This document shows, one piece after another, positions 21,078 through 33,426 of a stretch of DNA of 64,000 nucleotides. Every line of letters begins with the position of its first letter. Position 1 is the first letter of the stretch. The DNA comes from Leucaena leucocephala (taxonomy: Eukaryota > Streptophyta > Magnoliopsida > Fabales > Fabaceae). The position numbers were made by a program, and so were the translations under genes. A model generated the notes under the pieces. It was not told the DNA's origin, did not search any database, and was given only the letters and a program-made list of their open reading frames with translations. The stretch lies in assembly GCA_037074615.1 (NCBI GenBank), contig CM073524.1, positions 19,173,406-19,237,405 of the forward strand, given 5' to 3'.

Positions 21078-21737
21078 CTAGGTAGATCCATTCGGATATG
21101 GTACAATATGATTCTCTATCAAAGTACTGGTCCAACTCCGATCTCCAGGTAGGAGTCTTCGCAATACATCATTCATAATTTCTAGCCAAAGCCCCATGGT
21201 TAACACATTTGGATCCCAGGCTTGATATATGGCTTTCACCCTTGTGATAAACTCCTGGTAGACCGAATAATCTTGATCTATGTTTTCGAACAGGGTCTGC
21301 CTCAACTCGTATAGTTGTCGGGCTAATGCTACCGAGCTCTCAAGTTGCTCTCTACTCAGGTTCCTCCCTGGGATCATTCTTACGATTAACCCTCCCAAAT
21401 ACATTTCTACTAGAGTCACTTCGGGCCTACTGGGACCTGGCACATTACTCTGATCACGTACTTGGCTGGATCCTGAACTGTCTGTTATATTCAAGGGTAC
21501 CACACTTATAGGAATGGCAGGAATAGGGCCTTCTATCACCATCACCTCCTGATCATCACTCGGGAAGTTTGATCCTACCGAGGAACTTTCCTCTTCAGAG
21601 TTACCAACTACTGAAGGTGTCCAAGGGTCAGAATCATTGCTCATTATCTCCTCTTCTGAACTATCTGAACTAGAGACCTCTTGTCTAACCTCCCATTGGT
21701 TTACTGTAGTTTCAGACCCAAATCTATGTCTAGCCAT
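21078..21737 (-). CDS. Intact 219-codon ORF upstream of gag in element 1, function unknown
   Basis: A complete uninterrupted frame from ATG to stop lying between the primer site and gag, in gag orientation, starting about 100 bases from the primer site. I do not recognise it. The first 75 residues are acidic and serine-rich (SSSDSSEEE, EEESSSVGS), which looks disordered. The second half (from about residue 120) looks mainly helical, with LSREQLESSVALARQLYEL and a C-terminal stretch containing YQAWDPNVLTMGLWLEIM. No zinc finger, signal peptide or membrane segment is visible. It is open while gag next to it has two stops. Ogre-type elements carry an ORF before gag, but that is a different lineage and no homology is claimed. 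It could be an accessory protein or a captured host fragment. Confidence 0.6.
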   Translation of the reverse strand: MARHRFGSETTVNQWEVRQEVSSSDSSEEEIMSNDSDPWTPSVVGNSEEESSSVGSNFPSDDQEVMVIEGPIPAIPISVVPLNITDSSGSSQVRDQSNVPGPSRPEVTLVEMYLGGLIVRMIPGRNLSREQLESSVALARQLYELRQTLFENIDQDYSVYQEFITRVKAIYQAWDPNVLTMGLWLEIMNDVLRRLLPGDRSWTSTLIENHIVPYPNGST

Positions 21738-21835
21738 CCTGCAAACACTAACTTAGTGTCAATTATGACGGCTTTATCATGGTATATCTTTCTATAAATC
21801 ATCTACTCAGCGCATTTCTTAAGCCAGAATCCTTT

Positions 21836-21847
21836 GCTCTGATACCA
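21836..21847 (-). other. Element 1 primer binding site
   Basis: GCTCTGATACCA on the plus strand, complement of TGGTATCAGAGC, three bases from the 5' LTR. Initiator Met tRNA is the expected primer. Confidence 0.9.
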
Positions 21848-21850
21848 AAA

Positions 21851-24800
21851 TGTCACATCCTTATTTTTATACATCTTAGGGACCATTCAGTAGCACTTAA
21901 ACCACTTTCAGGGTTATTGAAGTCTAAACACTTAATCTGGAATTTTATTCATATCGAGTACTGTTCACTTGGCAAATTCCAGATGAGTGACCTGATTTTG
22001 AAAATTCATAACTAATTCTAGAAAAATTGAAATGAAGTGGTTCAAATTGATACATGAATATAACTCAAATATATTTCAGGGAAAAATCATTGGTTGACCA
22101 ATCCTTGACAAATTTAACGTGGGTCAACGTTTCAATCTTACTGTTCATCCAATGACTTTCTCTTGAATCCAGCATTCTGGTCCCAACTTTAATAATTTAT
22201 ATCTTTTCGTGTATACATCCAAATTATACATTCTATATATCAAATTAAATCTTAGTATGTCTAATTTTTACCCTAAAAATTTCGTACATTAATTCAATCA
22301 TTTACTATTTTTAATGATTTATCAAACATGAATGGGTCTTCACGAGTTACTGTTCACTGAGCCTATTTTCAGCATTTAGTCTTTACATACCCAAGTATAC
22401 AACCAACACATATCAGTCATACAGCCCAGATAACAATTAATATCAAATAATCAACTGTTATATATATCAGTGCATGATTAACTCCCTCATATTTTATTAC
22501 ATCCTTTTCTGTCAAAAATCCGGCAGCATAACTGCTACAATTCTTCTTTAGAAAGTAACCGATGTTGTACCGATTCGGTAATTCCCTTATGAGAACTACC
22601 ATTCTACGTAGTACCCAGGAAAGACTGGATGAACCTGCTGGGTCCACTCACTTCCAGCCTCCTTAGAAAGCACTACGTACACAGTACGTATCAGTTCCTT
22701 TCTTTGTTCCGTCTTCGTTACGGGAATTTCGGCAGCCTACCGGCGTCTCTTAAGATTTCCAAATTTTATTTTGACAAAACCTCCCCTGTAATGTTATGTT
22801 TGGGAATGAGATTCAAAAGAATCCGAGTAACAATAATCATAACAAAATATGTAATGCAGAGTGACGGTGCTTGCTTATGACTGTGTACAGATAAGTATGC
22901 TGCATGCTTCCATATTCAATAACATATGATCATAGCATTGGAATAGAGCTTCAAGCATAACATATAGGACAACAATCAACCAAACAAAACAACACATCAC
23001 AAAGACATTACATAAGAGCTAGGATTAGTTGTTACCTCAAAAGCAGTGCTTTAGAACTTCCCTACTACTTCCAACTTCACCAGAACTTCCTTACTTCTTT
23101 CTTTCTCACACTTTCTCTCTCAAGAACTTCTATCTTCCTTTCTTCCTTGCTTATGCCGAAATGAGGGGCTAGGTGGGGGTATTTATAGTGTTGAACAATG
23201 GCAATCTTGTAATTAGGAAGACTTATGATCCTGTGGTCCTGGTTTTTCCTGGAATTGCCTATTTTCTTTAATTCTTTTTTTACTGCATCACCCTGGACAC
23301 CTCATGGGACACCTCATAGGACACCTCACCACCCATATGCTTCATGTGATGAAATTTGGAGGTTCTGGAAGCTTTCCGGTCCAATCCGGTACCGGCCCGG
23401 TCCATCGCCTGCCGTTTTCTGGATCTGATGTTTCTGAGGATCCTTTTTATGCCTACTGACCTCACATTTAGTATCTAGACCCTTTATATCATTAACTTTT
23501 TAATACTGGGTCCAGACTCAATTACAGATGAAACATCCTCCCTTAGACTCCTCAGAGTACACTTGCGGAAGCAATATTAGCTTGATATATCTTAACTTAA
23601 GCCCAGAAATTTAAAATTTTACTCTTAAGTTCCTTATTCTGGACCTTTAATTTGAAAACTGATTAATCTCATTCTACACATCCAAACAAGGCTTATTACC
23701 TATCCACGTAATGCCCCAGATATGTACGACTGGCCTGCCAAATTTCGTGGCCAAACTCCTTCGTTTACTAGGTCAAACTGAGGTCAAAACACTGCTACCT
23801 CAGGACCTGCGAATTTCTCTTTTAATTCGTCATACACAAGTTAAACATGCCAAACAATATTTATTATTAAATAATAAAATGTCATACAATAAAGCATACA
23901 CCAAATTCTCTTATTTCAATTACATCTCCTCCTGTCAAAAATCTGGCAGCATAACTGCTACATTCCTTCTGTAGAAAGTAACCGATCTTGTACCGATTCG
24001 GTAATTCCCGTAGGAACTACCATTCTACGTAAGTACCCAGGAAAGACTGGATGAACCGGCTAGGTCCACTCACTTCCAGCCTCCTTAGACAGCACCTACG
24101 TACACAGTACGTATCAGTTCCTTTCTTTGTTCCTTCTTCGTTGCCAGAATTTCGGTAGCCTAACGGCGTCTCTCAAAATTCTTAGAATTCAGTTCAACAT
24201 AATCTCCCTGTAATGGGTTAGACATGGGGAATGAGATTCGGGGGAATCTCAGTAGTAAATAACAATATATGTAATGCAGAGTGACGGTGCTTGCTTGTGA
24301 TTGTGTACAGATAAGTATGCTGCGTGCTTCCATATTCAATAACATATGATCATAGCATTGTAATAGAGCTTCAAGCATAACATATAAGACAACAATCCAA
24401 CCAAACAATAGCACAACAAATCACAAAGACATTACATAAGAGCTAGGATTAGTTACTACCTCAAAAGCAGAGCTCCAGAACTTCTATACTGCTTCCAACT
24501 CCACCAGAACTTCCTTTCTTTCTTTCTTTCTCCTTCTCTCTCTTCTTTCTCTCTCTTTTCTTGCCAAAAACGTGGGATGCATAAAATGGGAGGGGAAGGG
24601 GGTATTTATAGCTTTGATGGATGGCATTTCTGTAATTTTGAAGCCATCTGAACATGTGGTCCTGGTTTTTCCTGGATTTTCCTATTTTTCTTTATTCCTT
24701 TTTACTGCATCATGCATGACATCATCCAGGACACCTCACCGGGACACCTCATCGCCACATTCTTCACATGTCACAATTCCTGGACACCTCATCAGCTGAC

Positions 24801-27673
24801 TCAGCAGTTCAGTCCAATCCAGTACCGGTCCAGAGTCTTGCACCGTAATACGTGTCCTTACTTTTCTTCTGCCTCTAAGATTGCACCATGTGGCACCTGG
24901 AAGGGACCTTTCACGCCTTCCAATGTTATCCAGATAAGTCCCAGACTTTATCTGATCACCTCCTCGGTTATCGTGCGACCGAGTAACTTTACTTTATTGA
25001 AACAGCATTAAAATAGTATTTTAATGCCACTTTTTCTCACATATCACTGGGCCTACGTTTTTGGGCTCTGGGTATGTTATCTTGGATCCTGATCAAGCTC
25101 AAGTACTCTGATGGCTCGACTCCCAAGAAACATCCCTCGGCAAATTACCAAAATACCCCTGGGTGCCCTTTCTTGCACTATTTTAACCCTAAGGGTAAAA
25201 TCGTCATTTCACACCCTTCTGTACTCTGTCAGGATATATACTGACTCTAAGTAACTTTATCTGTATGAGCCTTGGCTCCTGGGCCTGTCTAGAATGACCA
25301 AAATGCCCTCATACATCTACTACCCCTTTAGTACAACATAGGGGCATTTTTGTAATTTCGCACTTTTCCGGGGTTCTGCCGGACACTGGCCCACCTATCA
25401 GTCTAAGTGTCTTACTGGGCCTTGTTGGCGCCATTATTGGGCCTTTCAGGGTCCATTACCTTCATGGCACACATTACGAGGAATCTCCCCCGTTAATGTT
25501 TATTGAATGTTTAATCTATTTTTCACCGTTTATACACATATCCGGACACCGGCTCCTTCTGTCCGATACACTGGCCTGCGGTGTTCAGGCATCCCTGTGA
25601 GTCATATCAGTCATCTGACCGAGGTTATCCGAACTCATTCAGTCCCTTTTCAAATACCGATAAATTTCCCTATCGGATACCCGGAGGCCTCCCACTCCCG
25701 TCTGGATTTTCTAATTTGCGAATAACTTTTTCTACAGGCCTCCTATCGGTATTCTGTCAGTTTCCCGACATCCGCCCCATAAGGACGTATCATCCTGTAT
25801 TTTCTCACCTAGATCTAAAATCTAGGATATTCGGTATGAATTTTTATAACTTTTGGACGATCAGTCCATTTCTGGCTATCTGGAGTCTTCAAAAATTCCT
25901 GTATTAAGCCAGATTACTGAGCGTCCCTTGCTCTCTCTACCGGTGAAATCTGGGACTGAAATGCTGTCGGACAGTCCAAACCACTTTCGGCCTGACTTTC
26001 TTTAATTACACTTTAGCCCCAAGGAACTTTTCTTCTTTTCATTTAAGTCCCTTTTTATTTGGCTAAAATTAGACTTAAGGACCCCACCTTTTTGTCCTTA
26101 AACTTTCCATAATTCTTTCATACTCACAGAGACCTCGTATGCTCATTTCACAGTTCAGTGAAATGATCAGCATAATTTTCTCTATTTTCTGGCAAAATAT
26201 GGTACTCATCGGCTACCAGCCCGATCTTTCCCATAATTACAATTTTGCCCCTGCATTCTCTTTCTGGCCTTATTACTCATCTTCTCATCCCTTATCTTAA
26301 GTTCTAGAAATTTTCTTTCGATAACTCATCCCTTAAACTCTTCGGGAGTCATCGTTAATTGAAAAGCTCGACAACCCGCCCATATCAGGTTATCTTACAC
26401 AGGAGCCAGCCCATATCAAGCTTCCTGCAGAATTCCTAGGCTTAAGACTTAGGATATTTCTCACATTCCTCATCTTGGACCTAGATGAACTGTCCCGATC
26501 TCCTAGACCAAAAATCGGGATGTTACAACAGATCCCCTGCGAAATGACCAAAATGCCCTTGGTGCCCTATCTTGTCCTATTTTAACCCTAAGGGCAAAAT
26601 CGTCATTTCACACCTTTCTGGACCCGGTCAAAGCTTATACTGGCTCTAGTCAACCTTATTTAGACATGTCTTGCCCTCTGGGTCTGTCCAAAATGACCAG
26701 AATACCCTTTATTCATCTGCTGCCCTTTTTGTACAACATATGGGCATTTTCGTAATTTCGTACTTTTCCGGGGTTCTGCTGGATACTGGCCCACCTATCA
26801 GTCCAAGAGTCTTATTGGGCCTCTAATGGCGCCATTTTTGGGCTTCCTTGGTCCATTACCTGTATGGCACTCATTACGAGGAATCTTCCTTTAACACAGT
26901 TCATTGAATATTTTAACTATTATTTACCGATTATACACCTTTTCCGGACACCGGCTCTTTTTCCCAGATATAGTGTCCTACTGTGTTCAGGCATCGTTGG
27001 GGGTTATAACGGTCATCTGACCGAAGTCATCCGATCGCATTCAGCCCCTTTAAAAATATCGATAAATCTCCTACGCGGATCCCCGGAGGCCTCACACTCC
27101 GTCTGGATTTTTTATTTTGTGAATAACTTTTCCTACAGACCTCCTATCGGTATCCTGTCAGTTTTCTGACATTCGCCCCATAAAGGCGCATCATCCTATA
27201 TTTTCCCACTTATATCTGAAATCTAGGGTATCCGGTATAATTTTTTATAACTTTTGGACGATCAGTCCATTTCTGGCTATCTGGAGTCTTCAAAAATTCC
27301 GGTATTAGGCTTGGTTACCCGGCGTCACCTGCCCTACCTTCTGGTAGAATCTGGGACTGAAATGCTGTCGGGCGGTGCAAACCACTTCTGGCTTATTTTC
27401 TTTAATTACACTTTAGCCCCAGGGAACTTTTCCTTCTTTATAATTAAGTCCCTTAATTTGGCTAAAATTACACTTTAAGACCCCACATTTTTGTCTACCT
27501 TTCATTCCTAACTTTAAACTTTCCATAATTGCATTTAGGTCCCTTAATTTCCTTTCTTTTGCAATTTAATCATTTTCTTTACATTAAGGTCCACATGTTT
27601 TTCCTGAAACAGAGCTCATATATTCCGTTTAATCTGTACATAGGAACCAGTACAGAAAATTAAGGATATTACA
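21851..27673 (-). repeat. Element 1 5' LTR, interrupted by a solo LTR
   Basis: Left end TGTCACATCC at 21851, right end GATATTACA at 27673. The solo LTR 23529-26527 with its duplicated pentamer is inserted within it, leaving about 2.8 kb, which matches the 2797-bp LTR of element 5. In sense orientation its start (TGTAATATCCTTAATTTTC) resembles that of element 5 (TGTAATATCCTAAGTTTTC). TATA box 23180-23187. GGACACCTCA occurs three times in a 12-nt tandem (23295, 23307, 23319) upstream of it. The U5 block is at about 22560-22720. Confidence 0.9.
23529..26527 (-). mobile_element. Solo LTR, subfamily A, in element 1 5' LTR
   Basis: 2999 bp, TGAAACATCC...GGATGTTACA, with perfect duplication ACAGA at 23524-23528 and 26528-26532. 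The site is the AATTACAGATCCCC sequence found uninterrupted in the LTRs at 28243 and 51730, which confirms the boundaries. TATA box 24603-24610. GGACACCTCA at 24729, 24742 and 24782. No internal region is present. Confidence 0.95.
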
Positions 27674-28189
27674 GGATCAAACCTCAGAACAGATTACGGT
27701 GATTAGAAAACTATTACTGACAGCTCAAAGCAGAAATGCAGATGTCAGAAGGAGCCGTTGGAGTTTGAAGAAGGTGAACATGTATTCCTTAAGTTAATTC
27801 CAACTACAGGAGTTGAACGATCGATTAAAGTAAAGAAGTTACATCCAAGATACATCGGACCATTCCAAATTCTCTCGAAGATAGGGACAGTAGCATACAA
27901 GTTAGCTCTTTCTCTAAATCTTAGCCAGATACATGATGTGTTTCATGTTTCCCAACTAAAGAAGTATGTTCCAGATCCATCTCATATGATTGAGCAAGAT
28001 AAAGTCGCACTACGAGACGATATAACCTATGAGGTTGGACCGGTACGAATTGCTGATCGAAAGGTCAAGCAGTTACGTAATAAGCAAATTCCTGTAGTAA
28101 AAGTGATCTGGAAAGGCTTAACTGAACATGAAGCTACATGGGAAACAGAAGAAAAGATGAGGGGGAAGTATCCGGAGTTGTTTCTATAG
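27674..28189 (+). pseudogene. pol: Element 5 pol tail: integrase C-terminus and chromodomain
   Basis: Plus-strand end of a Ty3/gypsy pol. A first frame (27690-27755) has the AQSRNADVRR motif of the integrase C-terminal region. A one-base shift leads into 27758-28189, which reads EEGEHVFLKL, HPRYIGPFQIL, the HDVFHVSQLKKYVPDPSH stretch and a chromodomain-like end (KVIWKGLTEHEATWETEEKM) with a TAG stop. This ending is typical of Del/Tekay chromoviruses, where the chromodomain is thought to steer integration to heterochromatin. Everything upstream is displaced by element 1, inserted at 27673/27674, so this is a remnant. The polypurine tract and LTR follow directly. Confidence 0.9.
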
Positions 28190-28204
28190 GGTATGTGTAA
28201 TGTA

Positions 28205-28242
28205 AATTTCGAGGACAAAATTTGTTTTAAGGGGGAGAGAAA
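28205..28242 (+). other. Element 5 polypurine tract region
   Basis: TTTAAGGGGGAGAGAAA immediately before the LTR, preceded by a TTTCGAGGACAAAAT block. The mirror image of this arrangement is at 8152, 33887 and 41864 in elements 2, 4 and 3, which is the main sequence link between the non-coding elements and the chromovirus. Confidence 0.85.
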
Positions 28243-31039
28243 TGTAATATCCTAAGTTTTCTGTACTGATTTGTATGTACAGATTGAATGAAATATATGA
28301 ATTATTTTTCAGGAAAAAGATGTGGTTATTTATGTAAAGAAAGGGATTAAATTGAAAAAGAAAGGAAATGAAAGGACTTGATTGCAATTATGGAAAGTCT
28401 AAGGCTAGGAAGGAAAGGTAGACAAAAATGTGGGGTCTTAAAGTGTAATTTTAGCCAAATAAAGGGACTTAAGTGCAAAGAAGAAAAAGTTCCTTGGGGC
28501 TAAAGTGTAATTAAAGAAAATTAGGCCAGAAGTGGTTTAGACTGTCTGAAAACATTTCAGTCCCAGATCTCATCAGTAGAGAGAGTAAGTGATGCTGGGT
28601 AATCCAACTTAATACAGGAATTTTTCAAGACTCCAGATAGTCAAAATTGATCTGATAGTCTAAAAGCTATAAAAATTCCTACCGAATATCCTAGATTTCA
28701 GATATAAGTAAGAAATTACAGGATGATGCATCCTGATAGGGCGGATGTCAGGAAACTAACATAATATCGATAGGAGGTCTGTAGGAAAAATTATTCACAA
28801 ATTAGCAAATACAGACGGGAGAGTGAGGCCTCCGGGGATCCGATTAGGGAATTTATCGGTATTTAAAAAGGGACTGAATGAGTTCGGATGACCTTAGTCA
28901 GATGACTGTTATAACCCACAGGGATGCCTAAACACAGTAGGCCAGTGTATCTGGTAAAAGGACCCGGTGTCCGGGAATGTGTATTAACGGTGTATAAAAG
29001 CTAAAATACTCGATGAACATGGACGGGGGAAGATTTCTCGTAATACGTGCCATGAAGGTGATGGACCCTAAAAGGCCCAATAATGGCGCCATCAAAGGCC
29101 CAATAAGACCCTTGGACTGATAGGTGGGCCAGTGTCCAGCAGAACCTCAAAAAAATGCGAAATTACAAAAATACCCCTGTGTTGTACTAAAGGGTAGTAG
29201 GTGTATGAAGGGCATTTTGGTCATTCTGGATAGGCCTAGAAGCCAAGACATACACAGGTGAGGTTAACCAGGGTCAGTATATGCCCTGACAGGGTACAGA
29301 AAGGTGTAAAATGACGATTTTACCCTTAGGGGTATTTTGGTTATTTCGCAGGGGATCTGTAATTGAGTTTAGACCCAGTATAAAAATGTTAATGATATAA
29401 AGGATCCAGATACTAAATTTAAAGTCAGAAGACATAATATGGATTTTTAGAAAAATTGGATTCAGAAAACAGTCCAGTTTTCGAGGAAACGGACCGGGCC
29501 GGTACCGGATTGGACTGGAAAGCTTCCAGAGGCTTCTTGGCTCCCTTAAATTTTTCCATGTGAAGAATGTGAGGGGTGAGGTGTCCCCTTAGGTGTCCCT
29601 TGACGATGCAGTAAAAGGGAATAAAGAAAAATAGGAAATTCCAGAAAAACCAAGGCCACAAGTTCAGATGGCTTCAAAATTATGAAAATGCCATCCATCA
29701 AAACTATAAATACCCCCTTGCTCTTCATTCATCAGACTCCAAGCATATTTAGAGAGATAAGGAAGTTCTTGAGAGAGAAAGTGAGGAAAAGAAAGAAGAA
29801 AGGAAGTTCTGGCGAAGTTGAAAGTAGTACAGAGATTCTAGAGTTCTGCTAAGCTTTTAAGGTAGTAACTAATCCTAGCTTTTATGTAATGTCTTTGTGA
29901 TTGGTTGTGCTATTGTTTGGTTGAATTGTTGTCTTATATGTTATGCTTGAAGCTCTATTACAATACTATGATCATACGTTATTGAGTATGGAAGCACGTA
30001 GCTACTTATCTATACACAATCACAAGCAAGCACTGTCACTCTGCATTACATATATTGTTATGATTATTACTACTGAGATTCCCCCGAATCTCATCCCAAA
30101 TAACCCATTACAGGGGAGGCTATGTCGAAGTAAATTTTGGAAATTTTGAAAGACGCCGTTATGTTGCCGAAATTCTGGCAAAGTAGCAAAGAAAGGAGCT
30201 GATACGTACTGTGTACGTAGGTACTATCTAAGGAGGTTGGAAGTGAGTGGACCTAGCCAGTTCATCCATTCTTTCCTGGGTACTTACGTAGAATGGTAGT
30301 TCTCACGGGAATTACCGAATCGGTACAAGATCAGTTACTTTCTAAAGACGAAGCATAGCCGTTGTGTTGCCGGATTTCAGGCAAAAAAGATGTATTAGAA
30401 ATATGAGAATTTTGTACATGTTATGATGTATAACAACTTATTAATTATTAATGAGTATTGTTTGGCATATTTGACTGATATATGATGGATGTATGCATAT
30501 GTATGCAAAGTTGAGTGCTGAAATTTACCACTATGAACAGTAACACGTGGTGACCTAATGATGTTTGACCCATGATTAAAAATAGTAAATGGATGAATAA
30601 ATGTATGAAATTTTTATGGTAAATAGTATACATATTAAGATTCGATTTGATATATAGTATGCCTCATTTGGATATCTACACATGGAGATATAAATTATCA
30701 AAGTTGGGAGCAGAATGCTGGATTTAGGGGGAAAACGTTGGATGAACAGTAACATTATAACGTTGACCTATGTTGACTCGGTCAAAGAATGAGCAATGAG
30801 TGATTTTTCCCTAAAATATAATTGAGTTATCTTCATTTATCAATTGGAACCACTTCATTTCAATTTTTCTATAATTAATTATGATTCTCTGAATTCAGGT
30901 CACTCATCCAGAATTTACAAGTGAACAGTACACGAGAAGAGAAAAATTCCATATTGAGAAATTGGACTTCAATGACCTTGAAAGTGGTTCTAAATGCTAC
31001 CAAATGATCCCTATAATGTATGAAAGTAAGGACGTTTCA
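28243..31039 (+). repeat. Element 5 3' LTR (subfamily B)
   Basis: 2797 bp from TGTAATATCC to GACGTTTCA. TATA box 29705-29712; candidate splice donor 29861/29862; U5 block about 30195-30345. The sequence after it (CCCAC, 31040-31044) is the expected target duplication, the left copy being outside the window. It is inserted into the LTR of element 7. Confidence 0.9.
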
Positions 31040-33421
31040 CCCACCATGGAAATGGCGCCAAGTGTCCCATGAGGTATCCCATGAGGTGTCCCTTGGATGA
31101 TGTCACGGTGGTGATGTCATAAATGGAAAAAGAAAAGAAATTCCAAGATTTAATCTTAAGCCTTTAGATCAAATAGTTCCCAAGATGATCTTGGCCTTCA
31201 ATTTTTCCAAAATTTTTCTATAAATACCCCCCACATTTCTGCACAAACCGTGAGCAAGAAACCTTGGGGAACCTTTTGCAAAATTTTCTCTCAAGTTTGG
31301 AGGAAGCAAGGATCTTGAATAAACTAGTAAGGTAAGTTGCCTCCATGCTTCTACACTTTGTTCTCATGGTTTGTTCTTGAGTTTAAATGGTTTTTGAGAC
31401 TTGAGTCTTGGGGAAATGCTGCTAGAATTTCTGTAGATATGTGATAGGAACATGAGTTTTATGCTCTAAATAGTTTACACAAGCTTAAACAAGCTTGAAT
31501 CACAAGATAATGGCTTAAGAATCCATGTGTGCTTGTGAATCCAAGAGGGTGTTCTGTTCTGTACAGTACGAGTTCACTGTTCATATGTTGAATTTTCATG
31601 GTTTTGATGCTTCCAATGGGTTTAGAATGGAAAATTGTGTGAGGTTATAGTAGGAAAACAAGTATTGGAAGCATTGGAATCAAAATGAGAATTTTTGGAA
31701 AAGCTAGAGCTATCTTTCGGTTTCTGTACAGAACATGGGGAAGCAATTGAATTCTGGAATTTTTTATTACATATTTGGATTCTACATGAAAAATTATGTG
31801 GAAATGAACCATGAGAGTTTAGTTTAGAAAGATGTAAACATATGTTACAAAGTAGAGAAAGAAAGGGACTTAATGAAACCTAGACTTGGAATTTAATTGG
31901 AATAAAGTTATAATTTGGTAATTGTCTTGTTATGGCTAGATTTTGACATTTGTCAGAAAGAAAGATCAATTCAATAAGGAAAGAACAAGGACTCATAAGA
32001 GGTAGCAAGAATACTTTACTATAAACTTATGTTGTTTGATTAATATGCTTGCTTGTTATGCATGAAGTTTGGTTAAGCATGATATGTTATGTGATGATGA
32101 TTATTATGATGATGATGATGAGTTATGAATATGTGCAACTCCTTGCAACCTATGTTATGACAATATGCATGTTAGAGTTTGCTTATGTATGATCATGAAT
32201 TAGCTCCCATTGCATGATAACATGTTAGGCATTTAATCAAGCATGCATAACCTTATAGTTTGTATTACTTGCTATTGACATTTCCATGAAATCTCATTCC
32301 TCCCATATCAATAATCATTGCTCTAGGTGCTGGAACTTCATAAGGAGGAAGATAAATGGGAATGAACAATGTGTATATGACTTGAAAAGCATGCCTTCAA
32401 CTTAGATGATGATGTATGGGTATGTATAATGTATGCATGCACTGGATCCGATGAGAGGCAGACTACTTCCATCGATAGTTTAAGCAACTTATCCATCGAG
32501 TATTCACATGAAATTTGGCATGAACATATCTAAGATCCATATCTTTAATTGGACACCAATAACGCCTACTTTGGTTCAGTTTTAAAATTGTTATGATTTT
32601 TCAAAGTTGGACTTAAACTCTGGATCAAAGATAAAACAAGTCATGCGATACAGTGAGATTCCTACGCGGTTTTCATATAGTAAATGAATGAGTTTTTTTG
32701 TGATATTTGGTGAGAATAAATTAGACATTCTGAGATTTAAATCCATAGGTAGTTCGACTCAATTGGATAAGTATACAAGGAGAAATGAATTTTTGAAAAT
32801 GGGGTAAAGAAACTGGAACTTCCAGTTTTACCAAATGAACAGTAATTTTCAATGATTAAACTAATTTGATCTTGACAATGAAACCTTATTTTTATATTTT
32901 TATATCAAATTTAAATTAAATAGATTTCATTATAAATTGGAACCACCTAAATATAATTTTTCTAGATTTAATTATGAATTTTCAAAGTTCAGGCTGTAAT
33001 GGGCATTACCAAGTGAACCGTAATGATGAACAGTACCGTAAGCCTAACTTTTAAAAATTATTATTATTAAGGTTAAGAGGTATTACAATTATCTAAGATA
33101 CTTCCAATTGAGTATAGGTAAGGTTAAGGTTTAAGGTCGAGATTTAAGGTTGAAGTTTGGGGATATTTACTGGAAAATACTGTTGTACTGGCAGAATATA
33201 GAAAGTACTGTGTACATAGGTGCTGTCTAAGGAGGCTGGAAGTGAGTGGATCTAGCCAGTTCATCTAGTCTTTCTTGGATATTTACGTAGAATGGTAGTT
33301 CTCATGGGAGTTACTGAATCAGTACAGTTATTTTCTGCTAGGATTTTTGGAAGGAGAGAATTAATAAAGTAAAGATTGCTTCCGTAAGGGTACTCTGAAG
33401 GGTCTAATGAAGGATGTTTCA
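31040..33421 (+). repeat. Element 7 LTR, divergent family, left part displaced
   Basis: 3' part of a plus-strand LTR ending GGATGTTTCA at 33421. It shares the TATA box (31219-31226), TGAGGTGTCC-type repeats (about 31065-31100) and U5 block (about 33195-33330) with the other LTRs, but most of its body differs and instead resembles the LTR of element 4 in reverse (49907-51729). A consensus splice donor AAG/GTAAGT is at 31331/31332. A short ATG/GAT microsatellite is at about 32092-32122. The stretch 32280-33190 has no recognised match. The following GGACT (33422-33426) is the expected target duplication. Confidence 0.75.
32092..32122. repeat. Trinucleotide microsatellite
   Basis: Short imperfect run of GAT/ATG units in the element 7 LTR. 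No function is inferred. Confidence 0.8.
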
Positions 33422-33426
33422 GGACT

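Larger units (their letters stand above)
1462..27673 (-). mobile_element. Element 1: Ty3/gypsy chromovirus (Del/Tekay type), left end outside window
   Basis: Minus-strand element running from its 5' LTR (21851-27673) through the primer site, an extra ORF, gag, protease and the start of reverse transcriptase (1886 to 1462). The copia element at 1887-19484 splits it. The reading frame on the two sides of that insertion is collinear once one duplicated pentamer is removed, which shows that 1462-1886 and 19485-21850 belong to one element. The remaining pol and the 3' LTR lie left of the window, beyond the LTR ending at 1461. It is itself inserted in the integrase region of element 5. The bases next to its right end are GGATC (27674-27678). 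Confidence 0.85.

Noticed and set aside
29425..29728. Overlapping minus-strand ORFs with hydrophobic runs, also at 53073-53358
   Set aside because: They lie around the TATA box and leader of plus-strand LTRs, and the hydrophobic runs come from translating the purine-rich strand in reverse.
32280..33190. Possible MITE or other small insertion in the element 7 LTR
   Set aside because: I found no terminal inverted repeats or target duplication. It is simply LTR sequence without a second copy in the window.
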